Positions 43,957-53,166 of a stretch of 64,000 nucleotides of DNA are shown here, piece by piece. Numbering within the stretch: the stretch's first letter is position 1; the number at the start of each line of letters is the position of its first letter. The DNA is from G965197005 sp965197005 (GTDB taxonomy: Bacteria > Pseudomonadota > Gammaproteobacteria > Pseudomonadales > Oceanobacteraceae): assembly GCA_965197005.1 (NCBI GenBank), contig OZ239982.1, positions 1,612,001 to 1,676,000 on the forward strand, given 5' to 3'. Made by a program: the position numbers and the translations under genes. The notes beneath the pieces are model-generated. The model made no database searches, had not been told where the DNA came from, and worked only from the letters and a program-made list of their open reading frames with translations.

Positions 43957-45302
43957 GGTAACTCCTGTGGTTGGGAATAACGCTGGTTATCAGCGGTTTG
44001 ATTAAGCTGTTGCAAATGTTGCTGTTTTTCGCTGATGCGCTGCTCTAAACCACGGAGCACAGGAAAGTACAGTCGCGTGTCTTTCAGCTCTTGTGGAAAA
44101 TAATTCTCGCCAGCTGCAAAGGCGTCAGGTTCATCATGAGCATAACGATAACCTTTGCCATACTCTTGTTCGCTCATCAGTTTTGTAGGGGCATTGCGTA
44201 AGTGCATAGGCACGTCATAATCGGGCGTATCTCGCACCAATTGACGTGCCGCATTATAGGCGTTGTAAACAGCATTGCTTTTGGCAGCAAGGGCAATGTA
44301 GCTAATCGCTTGAGCTACTGCTAATTCACCTTCAGGACTGCCTAGACGCTGCTGTACGTCCCACGCATTTAGTGCCAGTGTCAAAGCTCTGGGGTCAGCA
44401 TTGCCTACCTCCTCGCTTGCCATACGCACCACACGCCGTGCAATGTATAAAGGCTCTGCACCAGCTTCTAGCATACGTGCATACCAATATAGAGCAGCAT
44501 CAGCATCAGAGCCTCGTACCGATTTATGTAAAGCGGAAATTTGCTCATAAAATATATCACCACCTTTATCAAAGCGTTTTAATTGGTGAGATAATACATT
44601 TTTAAGCTGCTCATATTCTATTTTGGTATCTTGGTTTTGCAAAAGAACCTCTTCTAATAGGTTCAAAGCTCGCCTTGCATCACCTTGTGCACTATTGGCT
44701 AAAGCATTAAGAGCTTGCTCACTTAGATGTTGTTGACTACCTATTTTACGAAGTGCTTGGCGTATAATTTGCTCTAGCTCTTGTTCAGTTAAAGATTTAA
44801 GCCTATGCACCCTTGCCCTTGAGAGTAAGGCGTTATTTAATTCAAAAGAGGGATTTTCTGTGGTTGCGCCAATTAAAATAAATGTGCCATCTTCCACATA
44901 GGGCAAAAAAGCGTCCTGCTGCGCCTTATTAAAACGATGAATTTCATCAATGAATAATAAAGTCTGTATGCCTTGTTGCTGATTGGTTTGCGCCCTTAAT
45001 ACAGCAACCTTGAGCTCTTTAATACCATTCATTACCGCACTAATAGCGATGAAATCAGCAGCCACTTGCTTGGCAATTAATTTGGCAAGAGTGGTTTTTC
45101 CTACCCCCGGTGGTCCCCATAGAATAATAGAACTAAGTTGCCGATTATCAATACTTAAACGTAACGACCTGCCCTCACCAAGTAGGTGCGTTTGCCCACA
45201 GTATTCTTCTAGTGTTTGGGGACGAACCCTAGCAGCCAACGGTTCATTTTTTGACTTAGTATCCGCAAATAAATCAGGGGTTGTAGCGTGCATCAATGAC
45301 AT
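43953..45302 (-). CDS. rarA: replication-associated recombination protein RarA (MgsA)
   Basis: A 449-residue AAA+ ATPase of the clamp-loader clade. It has Walker A GPPGVGKTTLAK (Lys69) and Walker B/sensor FIDEIHRFNKAQQDAFLPYVE region, then the MgsA C-terminal tetramerisation domain (RGSDADAALYWYARMLEAG). It acts at stalled replication forks. I start it at ATG 45302; ATG 45293 (MHATTPD) is also possible, and the longer start at 45344 lies well inside lolA. It overlaps the lolA end by about 29 nt. Confidence 0.93.
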   Translation of the reverse strand: MSLMHATTPDLFADTKSKNEPLAARVRPQTLEEYCGQTHLLGEGRSLRLSIDNRQLSSIILWGPPGVGKTTLAKLIAKQVAADFIAISAVMNGIKELKVAVLRAQTNQQQGIQTLLFIDEIHRFNKAQQDAFLPYVEDGTFILIGATTENPSFELNNALLSRARVHRLKSLTEQELEQIIRQALRKIGSQQHLSEQALNALANSAQGDARRALNLLEEVLLQNQDTKIEYEQLKNVLSHQLKRFDKGGDIFYEQISALHKSVRGSDADAALYWYARMLEAGAEPLYIARRVVRMASEEVGNADPRALTLALNAWDVQQRLGSPEGELAVAQAISYIALAAKSNAVYNAYNAARQLVRDTPDYDVPMHLRNAPTKLMSEQEYGKGYRYAHDEPDAFAAGENYFPQELKDTRLYFPVLRGLEQRISEKQQHLQQLNQTADNQRYSQPQELP

Positions 45303-45906
45303 CAACCCCTTCAGGGACAATAAATTCAAATGTTTTATCAGCAATAAATTGATTGCTTTTTGCTTGCATAAATTGAATATCTGTTATTTGCCCTGCGGCA
45401 TCATAAATACGCATTTGTTGTAGCTGCTTGCCTTGATATACAAACTCTAAACGACTATATAGTTGACTTTTATCTTTGGGAGTTAAACGATAAAGGTGGC
45501 GTTTATTTTGATACTTATAACTGACATTAAAATATTTTTTTATATCTTTAGACTTGCCGCTAAGTAATAAAGCTGGCGTTTCTTGAATGCGGTTATCCAG
45601 TTTACGAATACTTACTTGCTCTAAATCCATATCATATACCCAAACCAATTCGCCATCAGAGATGACAAGTTGCTCAAAAGGCGGCTTTGTTTGCCAATTT
45701 ATTTTACTTGGGCGTTTAACTTGCAATACACCTTCTAGGGTTTGCAATACCTTACCCTGCTTGTCTTTGGTCGTTTGTTTAAAATTGGCTACAAAGGATT
45801 TAACCTGCTGAACCTGAGCAATAAAGCGTGCGACATCAGTGGTTGCTGTACCACTGTGTACATGTGTACTTAATATAAGTAATAGCAATAAAATTTGTTT
45901 TTTCAT
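45274..45906 (-). CDS. lolA: outer-membrane lipoprotein carrier LolA
   Basis: A 210-residue periplasmic chaperone that takes lipoproteins from LolCDE to LolB. The signal peptide (about 1-19) is followed by the family order: FVANFKQTTKDKQGKVLQ, PSKINWQTKPPFEQLVISDGELVWVYDMDLEQVS and the closing FEFIVPEGVDVID. The start is directly adjacent to the ftsK stop. It is needed here for the four large lipoproteins if they are sorted to the outer membrane. Confidence 0.95.
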   Translation of the reverse strand: MKKQILLLLLILSTHVHSGTATTDVARFIAQVQQVKSFVANFKQTTKDKQGKVLQTLEGVLQVKRPSKINWQTKPPFEQLVISDGELVWVYDMDLEQVSIRKLDNRIQETPALLLSGKSKDIKKYFNVSYKYQNKRHLYRLTPKDKSQLYSRLEFVYQGKQLQQMRIYDAAGQITDIQFMQAKSNQFIADKTFEFIVPEGVDVIDARYNP

Positions 45907-48276
45907 TTAAACCTCTGGCGGTGGTGGCGCAAGTACTTCTCTTGCGCCGTTATGGGAAGGTGTAGATACGATACCCTGTCCTTCCATTTGTTCAACTAAT
46001 CGTGCTGCTCGATTGTAGCCTATTCTTAACCTGCGTTGCACTGAAGATATTGAGCATTTCCCACTTTCAGTCACCACTCGCACAGCTTGGTCGTAAAGTT
46101 CATCAACTTCATCACTGGCATCAAAGTGATCGCCTTTTGCCTGTTCATCTGCGGTAATTTCTTCAATATATTCAGGTTGCCCACGCTGTTTCCATTCTGC
46201 CACCAAACGATGCACTTCTTCATCAGCAACAAAGGCACCATGCACTCGCTCTGGCAATGCTTTACCCGGAGGCATATATAGCATATCTCCATGCCCTAAT
46301 AATTGCTCTGCACCGCCTTGATCTAAAATGGTGCGTGAGTCAATTTTAGAAGACACCTGAAAACCAATCCGAGTCGGTACGTTGGCTTTAATTAGTCCTG
46401 TAATTACATCTACCGAGGGACGCTGGGTTGCTAAAATCATGTGAATACCTGCGGCACGAGCTTTTTGTGCAATACGGGCAATTAATTCTTCAACTTTCTT
46501 ACCGACCATCATCATCATGTCAGCAAACTCATCAATCACAATGACAATAAAAGGCAACGGCTCAAGAGTTGGCGGGGTCGTACTTAATGACTCTGTGATA
46601 TTCCATAAAGGGTCCATTAGAGGTTCGTTATTATCCATCGCCTCTTGCACTTTCTTGTTATAGCCCGATAAATTACGCACGCCTACTGCCGCCATTAGTT
46701 GGTAACGACGCTCCATTTCATCAACTGACCAACGCAGACCATTATGTGCTTTTTGCATGTCAGTAATTACGGGAGTCAGCAGGTGTGGAATGCCTTCATA
46801 AACGGATAGCTCTAGCATTTTAGGGTCAATTAAAATCAGTTTTAATTGCTCTGGGCTGGCTTTGAATAACATGCTTAATAACATGGCGTTCACACCGACT
46901 GATTTACCAGATCCCGTTGTGCCTGCCACTAATAAATGCGGTGCTTTGGCTAGGTCCATACACACTGGGTGACCGCCTATATCATGTCCTAACACCAAAG
47001 TTAAAGGGGATTTACTACGCTCATATTCCTGTGAAGATAATACCTCACGCAAAGAAACAAGTGCTCTGTCGGCATTGGGTACTTCAATACCCATAACCGA
47101 TTTACCCTGAATAACCTCAACCACACGCACACTGGTCATTGCCATAGAACGCGCTAAATCTCGTGCAAGATTGGAAATTTTGCTCGCCTTTACGCCTGCT
47201 GCTGGTTGAATTTCAAAGCGTGTAATAACCGGTCCTGGCGCCACTGCTGTTACTTCAATTTTAACCCCAAAATCTGCTAATTTTTGTACTAACAACTGCG
47301 ACATTTCTTGTAATCTTTCACGGGAATAACCACTTTTTTGATCACGTTTTGGTGGATTTAATAGACTAATAGAGGGCAGCGAATGTGGGTCTATAAACAA
47401 GCTGGTTTGTGCATCTTCTGCCGCACGTTTACTTAGCTCAGATTTATACTTGGACAAAGGCTCAATTTTTAATTCATCTGTCTCTTCAGACAGCGACTTT
47501 TTACTCTGTCTTTTGAGGTTTTTTTTACTACTGGGTTGCACTTCAACTTGAGGTGACTGCTCTATTGCCGGCAAAGAGCTTGAAGTGTCTGTACGAATAT
47601 GCATACCACTTTGTGTTGTAGGTGCTATGCTCGTTGCCTTGCGTGGTTTTACAAAAAAAGCAACCAATGCAAAAAAACCACCGCCTATCATCTCTAACAA
47701 ATTTAACCAAGAAAATCCCCAAAACAAAGTGCTACCTGCGGCGCATAAAACCAACCACAGCAAAGCACTGCCTGTCACACTAAAAAGTGGTAAAAAATAA
47801 ACATTAATCTGCTCGCCTAACATACCCCCTGCTCCAGCGGGGAGAACATTTTGATTAAAAATACTTAAATCTGCGAGGGCACACAGGGGTAAAATCAACA
47901 AGCAAAAACCTGTCGCTCGCACCAGCCAAGGCTCATCAAGATTGCGTTTTTTTCGCCTTAAAAGCTGTACAATCTTGGCAATGCCAAATGCAGGAATAAG
48001 ATAGGCCAAATAACCAAAAATATGTAGCAGAAAATCTGCCAAATAAGCACCCACTAAACCAAAACGATTATGCGGATTTTGCTTAACGGCAAAAGACCAA
48101 GCCTCATCTTCTGGACTGTAGCTCAGTAAAGATAAAATCAATAGCAAACAAAGCAAAGTAATTGCCAAAAAGCTCAGGTCTTGATATTTTCTACGCTGCT
48201 TATCCAAGGCGTTGCTATGATCAGCGTCATTGTGCGTATCTAATTGATTAGGTTTCAATAAAATGTTTCTCGTCAT
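45907..48276 (-). CDS. ftsK: DNA translocase FtsK
   Basis: A 789-residue cell-division DNA pump. It has four to five N-terminal membrane helices (about 35-215) and a short Ser/Lys-rich linker (about 215-310). The RecA-like motor has Walker A GTTGSGKSVGVNAM (Lys458) and Walker B IVIVIDEFADMM. The C-terminal winged-helix gamma domain (RRLRIGYNRAARLVEQME) reads KOPS sites. The linker is much shorter than in E. coli, as in most non-enteric homologues. It heads the ftsK-lolA-rarA-crcB-serS run and is divergent from aat over 36 nt. Confidence 0.97.
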   Translation of the reverse strand: MTRNILLKPNQLDTHNDADHSNALDKQRRKYQDLSFLAITLLCLLLILSLLSYSPEDEAWSFAVKQNPHNRFGLVGAYLADFLLHIFGYLAYLIPAFGIAKIVQLLRRKKRNLDEPWLVRATGFCLLILPLCALADLSIFNQNVLPAGAGGMLGEQINVYFLPLFSVTGSALLWLVLCAAGSTLFWGFSWLNLLEMIGGGFFALVAFFVKPRKATSIAPTTQSGMHIRTDTSSSLPAIEQSPQVEVQPSSKKNLKRQSKKSLSEETDELKIEPLSKYKSELSKRAAEDAQTSLFIDPHSLPSISLLNPPKRDQKSGYSRERLQEMSQLLVQKLADFGVKIEVTAVAPGPVITRFEIQPAAGVKASKISNLARDLARSMAMTSVRVVEVIQGKSVMGIEVPNADRALVSLREVLSSQEYERSKSPLTLVLGHDIGGHPVCMDLAKAPHLLVAGTTGSGKSVGVNAMLLSMLFKASPEQLKLILIDPKMLELSVYEGIPHLLTPVITDMQKAHNGLRWSVDEMERRYQLMAAVGVRNLSGYNKKVQEAMDNNEPLMDPLWNITESLSTTPPTLEPLPFIVIVIDEFADMMMMVGKKVEELIARIAQKARAAGIHMILATQRPSVDVITGLIKANVPTRIGFQVSSKIDSRTILDQGGAEQLLGHGDMLYMPPGKALPERVHGAFVADEEVHRLVAEWKQRGQPEYIEEITADEQAKGDHFDASDEVDELYDQAVRVVTESGKCSISSVQRRLRIGYNRAARLVEQMEGQGIVSTPSHNGAREVLAPPPPEV

Positions 48277-48312
48277 TAACTTACAAAAATCTCTGCAAAG
48301 TGTAACAGATAA

Positions 48313-49011
48313 ATGATTGCTTGGCTTAATCCTTTAACAAAACCACAGTTTCCCAGCACTGAACATGCACTTGATAGCGAGGAACTAAATGGCTTATTAG
48401 CCGCAGGTGGTGCACTCAATGCAACTTGGCTTAAAGAGGCTTATCATCAAGGTATTTTTCCTTGGTTTGCTGAAAACGAAGAAATACTATGGTGGTCTCC
48501 AGCGCCTCGCATGTGTATTTTACCTGAAACTTTGCATATTCCCAAAACAGTAAAAAAACACTTGCGTAAAACCGCCCATAAAATATCTATTAACCAAGAT
48601 TTTGCAGCGGTTATTCAAGCCTGTGCTGAACCTAGAGACTACGCAAATGACACTTGGATTAGCCCTGCAATGATAAATGCTTATTGTGAACTGCACCAAC
48701 AGGGTTTGGCAGTCAGTGCCGAGATGTTTGCAGACACTCAATTGGTAGGTGGCTTGTATGGTGTACTGTTAGGTCAAGTGTTTTTTGGCGAGTCCATGTT
48801 TTCACGCCAATCCAATGCGTCTAAATTAGTGTTTGCCGCCTTCGCCCAGCATCTGTTTGCTCAAGGTGTAAAACTCATTGACTGCCAAATGCACACCGCT
48901 CATTTAGCACAGTTTGGCGGTGTGATGCTTGAGCGTAAAGAGTTTGAGGGCTATTTGCCATTTACGCAGCAAATACGCCCTCAGCTAGGCTCTCGATTAA
49001 ATATCCCATAA
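48313..49011 (+). CDS. aat: leucyl/phenylalanyl-tRNA-protein transferase
   Basis: A 232-residue N-end-rule transferase that adds Leu or Phe to N-terminal Arg/Lys of proteins, marking them for ClpS/ClpAP. Family motifs are YHQGIFPWFAENEEILWWSPAPR, GGLYGVLLGQVFFGESMFS and LIDCQMHTAHLAQFGG. It fits the clpA and clpS genes at the other end of the window. The gene commonly lies next to ate/infA; here the exopolysaccharide region follows. Confidence 0.96.
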   Translation: MIAWLNPLTKPQFPSTEHALDSEELNGLLAAGGALNATWLKEAYHQGIFPWFAENEEILWWSPAPRMCILPETLHIPKTVKKHLRKTAHKISINQDFAAVIQACAEPRDYANDTWISPAMINAYCELHQQGLAVSAEMFADTQLVGGLYGVLLGQVFFGESMFSRQSNASKLVFAAFAQHLFAQGVKLIDCQMHTAHLAQFGGVMLERKEFEGYLPFTQQIRPQLGSRLNIP

Positions 49012-49061
49012 CAGATAATTGTTCTATTATGTCACTGTCACTAGCGTGTCGTATTGCTGTC

Positions 49062-49084
49062 AGGGTGCTGTCGTCACCCTTTTT
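49062..49084 (+). terminator. intrinsic terminator of aat
   Basis: AGGGTG/CACCCT stem with a 7-nt loop and a run of T, 50 nt after the aat stop. Confidence 0.75.
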
Positions 49085-49127
49085 AGCAAAATCAATTAGG
49101 CTTACTATTCACCTTTAAGGAGCGTCT

Positions 49128-49613
49128 ATGCTTGTACAAAAACTGCGTTTACAACAGGGCTGGTCACAGCAACAATTAGCCAGCATGAGCGGACTTAGCG
49201 TACGCACTGTACAACGCATCGAAAACGGACAAAAGCCCAGCGTGGAGTCAATTAAGTCATTAGCGGCGGTCTTTGAAGTGGATTTTTTAACCCTACAAGG
49301 AGCTTTAACCATGCAAACTGATTTATCAACCCCAAACACGGCGATGCAACTAGATAGTGCCGAACAACAAGCCTATAAACGAGTACACAAACTAAAACGC
49401 TTTTATACTCGGTTAGTTACTTTCTTTATTGTTATGCTGTTTTTAACTTTTATTAACTGGCTCACTTCACCGAATTATTGGTGGGTGATTTGGGTCTTTT
49501 TAGGCTGGGGATTAAGTTTTGCTATACATGCGGTGCATCTATTTTTATACCTACCTATGTTTGATGCCAACTGGGAAAAGCGGGAGCTAGATAAACAGCT
49601 TAAGCGAAAATAA
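49128..49613 (+). CDS. HTH (XRE) regulator fused to a two-helix membrane domain
   Basis: A 161-residue protein. The N-terminal Cro/C1-type helix-turn-helix (about 3-58: LRLQQGWSQQQLASMSGLSVRTVQRIENG) is followed by a short linker. A C-terminal 2TM domain (about 97-148; two hydrophobic helices around SPNYWW) ends in a charged tail. This is a membrane-tethered one-component regulator architecture. A clear AAGGAG site precedes the ATG. It lies at the edge of the exopolysaccharide cluster and could regulate it, but no target is visible. Confidence 0.85.
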   Translation: MLVQKLRLQQGWSQQQLASMSGLSVRTVQRIENGQKPSVESIKSLAAVFEVDFLTLQGALTMQTDLSTPNTAMQLDSAEQQAYKRVHKLKRFYTRLVTFFIVMLFLTFINWLTSPNYWWVIWVFLGWGLSFAIHAVHLFLYLPMFDANWEKRELDKQLKRK

Positions 49614-49619
49614 TCTTAT

Positions 49620-50324
49620 TTAACGGCAAATTTCTTTGACTGTATTCCAAGCAATATAATTACAGACCACAGCCGTATTGCGTACACTTTTGGCATAGAG
49701 GTAACGAGCTTTTAACTGCGCTGGCGATAGTCGTTTTAAGCTCGCAACAAACCACTCTTTTTGCGCTTGAGAAAAAACTGACCAGTGCTGAATAAAAACA
49801 TGTTGTATGCCTTGCAATAAGGCGGTCTCATTGTTGCCCGTAGTTAATAACTGATACATACGTTGCTGTATTATTGTACTGGATTTCTTCAGCGCAATTT
49901 CCAACTCTAACAATGGCAACAAATAATACGGCCAAGTAGGGCGCAATTTATGTGCTTTAAGCCAATTATTACGGGCTTTTTTTAACCACTTTATCCGTTC
50001 TTTCCGCTGAGTTTGCTGCATACCTTTGGCAAAATAAAAACGTCCTGATGAGACAAATTTTTCAGGTAAATTATAAGTATAGGCACTTAACTGTAACGCT
50101 TTCTCTGCTTGCTGCTCTGCTTGAGTTATACGAGTTAACAAGTAGCGACTTGCTGGTTTTTGTTTATTTCCTGCTTGCAAATAAGCGTAATATTTATCTA
50201 CCCGATAATCCACAATACGCACCACAATATCGCTTAAAAAAATATAAAAACAAAACAGGCTTAAAAGTAGCAATAGGTAACGACTTAGTTTAGATAAAAA
50301 AACATGAGGTGGTTTTATAAACAC
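49620..50324 (-). CDS. VpsP-like polysaccharide biosynthesis protein
   Basis: A 234-residue protein with one N-terminal membrane helix (about 12-35) and a helical, Arg/Gln-rich periplasmic part resembling TPR-like repeats (KARNNWLKAHKLRPTWPYYLLPLLELE). Position (last gene after the tyrosine kinase), length and helical content fit VpsP of the Vibrio vps-II cluster, whose precise role is unknown. The call leans on context. Confidence 0.55.
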   Translation of the reverse strand: MFIKPPHVFLSKLSRYLLLLLSLFCFYIFLSDIVVRIVDYRVDKYYAYLQAGNKQKPASRYLLTRITQAEQQAEKALQLSAYTYNLPEKFVSSGRFYFAKGMQQTQRKERIKWLKKARNNWLKAHKLRPTWPYYLLPLLELEIALKKSSTIIQQRMYQLLTTGNNETALLQGIQHVFIQHWSVFSQAQKEWFVASLKRLSPAQLKARYLYAKSVRNTAVVCNYIAWNTVKEICR

Positions 50325-50351
50325 GTTTGTCTCAATAAAAAAGTGCCTAAT

Positions 50352-52541
50352 TTAGGCATCAGAACCATAATCATGGTAATCATAATAGCCTGAATAGGCA
50401 GCTGAGCCTAACTTTTTCTGCTTATCTACATCAACCTGATTTAAGACAACACCCAGAAGATGCCCATTGGTTTTCTGCAACCTTTCAAGCGCATTTTTAA
50501 TATGTTTATCTTGAGTACAGTCACTTTTAACAACATACACTGAGGCATCGACTAAGGTATTAAGGTATAGCGCATCACTCACACTTTGTAATGGTGCTGT
50601 ATCAATAAATATACGCTGATAACGTAAACGCAGCTGAGAGAGCAACTCTTTAAAGTTATTAGATGATAAAAGCTCTAATGGGTTATCACAATCTGACCCT
50701 GATACCATTACATCTAAACCCAAGCGTTCAACATGTGAAATGGCATCTGCTGCTCGCTCTGGCTGAGCGATGGCATCAGACAAACCAAAACCACGCTTTT
50801 CAAGATTTAATTCATTGGCAATTTTAGGTCTACGCATATCCGCATCAATTAATAATACCTTCTCGTCCATTTGTGTATATGCCGCTGCCAAATTAATCAC
50901 AGTGGTGCTTTTGCCTTCCTCTGGGACTGAAGAGGTAACCATTAATACCTGACTGTCTATATTCATTGTTGCCAGAGCAATACTAGTACGTACCGTTCTT
51001 ATAGACTCACAAAAGCGTTTATCTGTATTTGTTTGCATACTAAATGGCCATTGCGTTTTGTCTTTTTCAGCAGTAATCAACGGCACTAAACCAAGCATTG
51101 GCACACCTAACTTATGATCAACGTCATCAGGGGTTTTAATGGTGGCATTAAGCATGTCATATAAAAATACCAGCGCAAACCCTAATAAAAAGGTTAATAC
51201 AAACGCCACCGCCATAATCAGTTTTTTATTAGGGCGTATGGGTTTTTTAGGTACGATAGCAGAGTCAATAATACGTGCATTCGCAACCTGTAAGTCATCA
51301 GTCACATTCGTCTCACGCACCCGACTATAAAAAGTTTTATACAACGCCTTGCTGGTTTCCACCTCTCGTACAAATTCATTCATTTTGCTTTCAAAACGAT
51401 TAATATGACGAATTTTAGCTTTCACATCTTCTAATGCAGACTCTAACGATTTTTCATTATCCAAAGAGGCCAGGTAATCATTTTTAAGGCCATCTGCTAT
51501 ACGCCTCATCTGGATAAGCGTGGCACTTTTTGCTGCCTCTAATTCTGAATGCGCGGCAATCATTTTTGGGTGCTTATAACCATAACGCTTGGATAGCTCA
51601 GAAATCTTTAACTCTGCTCTAATTTCATTCCCTCTTAGTTCTTGAACCAAAGGGTGTTTAAGCACTGCGGGCAAGGTGCTTAATTTCTTAGCACTTTGAC
51701 TGCCCGCTCGTTTTAATTTTTCATAGATACTTTGTAATTCAAGACGTTTTGTTCTGGCTTTTACCAACCCTGCGGTAATGGTTTCTAGCTCTTTGGTTAC
51801 TAAAGTGCCACTGCCTTTTACATCAATAAGATTATGCTTTTTTTGATAGGCTTGTAATTTTTCTTCAGACTGCTTTAAGTTCTGTTTAAGTTCAGCAAGT
51901 CGCTTACTAAGCCAAGTATTTGCTTGCTTATTAAGCCCTGATTTTGCATCAAGTTGTGATTCTATATAAGACTGCGCCAAAGTATTTGCACAAAGTGCAG
52001 CCAGTTTAGCATTGCTACTTTCTACCGACACATTAACTAGCTGCGTTTTTCGTACAGGGTTCACACTAATTTTTTCATGCAACGCTTTAACCGTTGCTGC
52101 AAAAACATCTGCTTCGGTTAAAATCTCATCTTTACCACTTTGACCCCGAAAAAAATCCATTATATCGGCAAAAAAAGAAGGATTGTCTGTTTGTTCAAAA
52201 TAAGGATTAAACTCTTTGGTATTGACTAGATTTAACTTCTCAACCACCCGCTCAGCAAGCTCACGAGACTCTAGTAGCTTATATTGCGTCAGTAAATATT
52301 CCTTAGAGTCATTAGCCAGACCGTATACATCTTCAATAGCAACCACTTTTGCTTCTTTAGATTCGATTAAAATAGAGGTGGTAGCCTTATAAACGGGCTG
52401 TAACGTAAAAGCAATTAGCAATGCGATAACGCTAATAACAAATGCCAGCAACGCCAGTTTTAATGCATACTGTTGAAATAAGTACCAATAATAGCTCAAG
52501 TCAATTACTTCAATCTGTGCTGCCTGTTGTTTTTTATCCAT
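50352..52541 (-). CDS. Wzc/GumC-type polysaccharide co-polymerase tyrosine autokinase
   Basis: A 729-residue inner-membrane protein. A first helix (about 27-48) is followed by the Wzz periplasmic domain with long coiled coil (about 200-400), and a second helix (about 435-458). A cytosolic BY-kinase domain has Walker A SVPEEGKSTT (Lys544), Walker A' VLLIDADMRRP, and a C-terminal tyrosine cluster (YSGYYDYHDYG) for autophosphorylation. It sets export and chain length of exopolysaccharide together with the Wza-like protein, whose gene is 14 nt upstream. It is the equivalent of VpsO. Confidence 0.92.
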   Translation of the reverse strand: MDKKQQAAQIEVIDLSYYWYLFQQYALKLALLAFVISVIALLIAFTLQPVYKATTSILIESKEAKVVAIEDVYGLANDSKEYLLTQYKLLESRELAERVVEKLNLVNTKEFNPYFEQTDNPSFFADIMDFFRGQSGKDEILTEADVFAATVKALHEKISVNPVRKTQLVNVSVESSNAKLAALCANTLAQSYIESQLDAKSGLNKQANTWLSKRLAELKQNLKQSEEKLQAYQKKHNLIDVKGSGTLVTKELETITAGLVKARTKRLELQSIYEKLKRAGSQSAKKLSTLPAVLKHPLVQELRGNEIRAELKISELSKRYGYKHPKMIAAHSELEAAKSATLIQMRRIADGLKNDYLASLDNEKSLESALEDVKAKIRHINRFESKMNEFVREVETSKALYKTFYSRVRETNVTDDLQVANARIIDSAIVPKKPIRPNKKLIMAVAFVLTFLLGFALVFLYDMLNATIKTPDDVDHKLGVPMLGLVPLITAEKDKTQWPFSMQTNTDKRFCESIRTVRTSIALATMNIDSQVLMVTSSVPEEGKSTTVINLAAAYTQMDEKVLLIDADMRRPKIANELNLEKRGFGLSDAIAQPERAADAISHVERLGLDVMVSGSDCDNPLELLSSNNFKELLSQLRLRYQRIFIDTAPLQSVSDALYLNTLVDASVYVVKSDCTQDKHIKNALERLQKTNGHLLGVVLNQVDVDKQKKLGSAAYSGYYDYHDYGSDA

Positions 52542-52555
52542 GTAAAAGACCTTAA

Positions 52556-53098
52556 CTAAAAAAAGCTCTGTTTAACTGTAATTACATCACCTGGTGTTAC
52601 GCTATTATCTAACTTCACCGCTTTGTCTTTTTTCTTAACCTGCTTGCTATCACTTATATCATGTCCAAGATAAATACTGCTTTTTGATGCTCTTTCTGTA
52701 AAACCGCCTGCAATGGAAATGGCCTTAGCCACCGTCAATCCCGGTTGAAACGCATAGCTACCAGGACGCTTTACTTCGCCTATAACATAAAAAGGACGGT
52801 ATTCTAAAATCAAAACCGTGACACTGGGATCAACCAGATAAGGCCCTTTAAGTCCTTTGGTTAAGATATTTTCAACCTCTTTTGGGGTCTTTCCTAGCAC
52901 ATTGATATTACCTAAAAAAGGGTAAGAAATATTGCCCGTATCGCCAATTTTAACCTCGTCTAAGCTCAAATCTTGTTCACCATAAACACGAATGCTAATG
53001 GCATCACCTGCCCCTAAACGATAGCTATCAATTACATTATCAGAAGAAAATACAGCAGAAGACTGTAATAAAAAGAAGAATAAAACGATTAACCGCAT
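52556..53098 (-). CDS. Wza-like polysaccharide export protein
   Basis: A 180-residue exported protein. The signal peptide (about 1-18) is followed by the polysaccharide-export domain (DSYRLGAGDAISIRVYGEQDLS) and an SLBB domain (FYVIGEVKRPGSYAFQPGLTVAKAI). It is shorter than Wza (about 380) and lacks both a lipobox Cys and the C-terminal amphipathic helix, so it needs an outer-membrane partner. The barrel protein encoded just upstream is the obvious candidate. It is the equivalent of VpsN. Confidence 0.9.
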   Translation of the reverse strand: MRLIVLFFFLLQSSAVFSSDNVIDSYRLGAGDAISIRVYGEQDLSLDEVKIGDTGNISYPFLGNINVLGKTPKEVENILTKGLKGPYLVDPSVTVLILEYRPFYVIGEVKRPGSYAFQPGLTVAKAISIAGGFTERASKSSIYLGHDISDSKQVKKKDKAVKLDNSVTPGDVITVKQSFF

Positions 53099-53166
53099 GC
53101 GATGTCCTAAAAAAAGAATACAGCGCAGTCATCTCAGAAAAATTCGAAGATGACTGCATTATAAAA

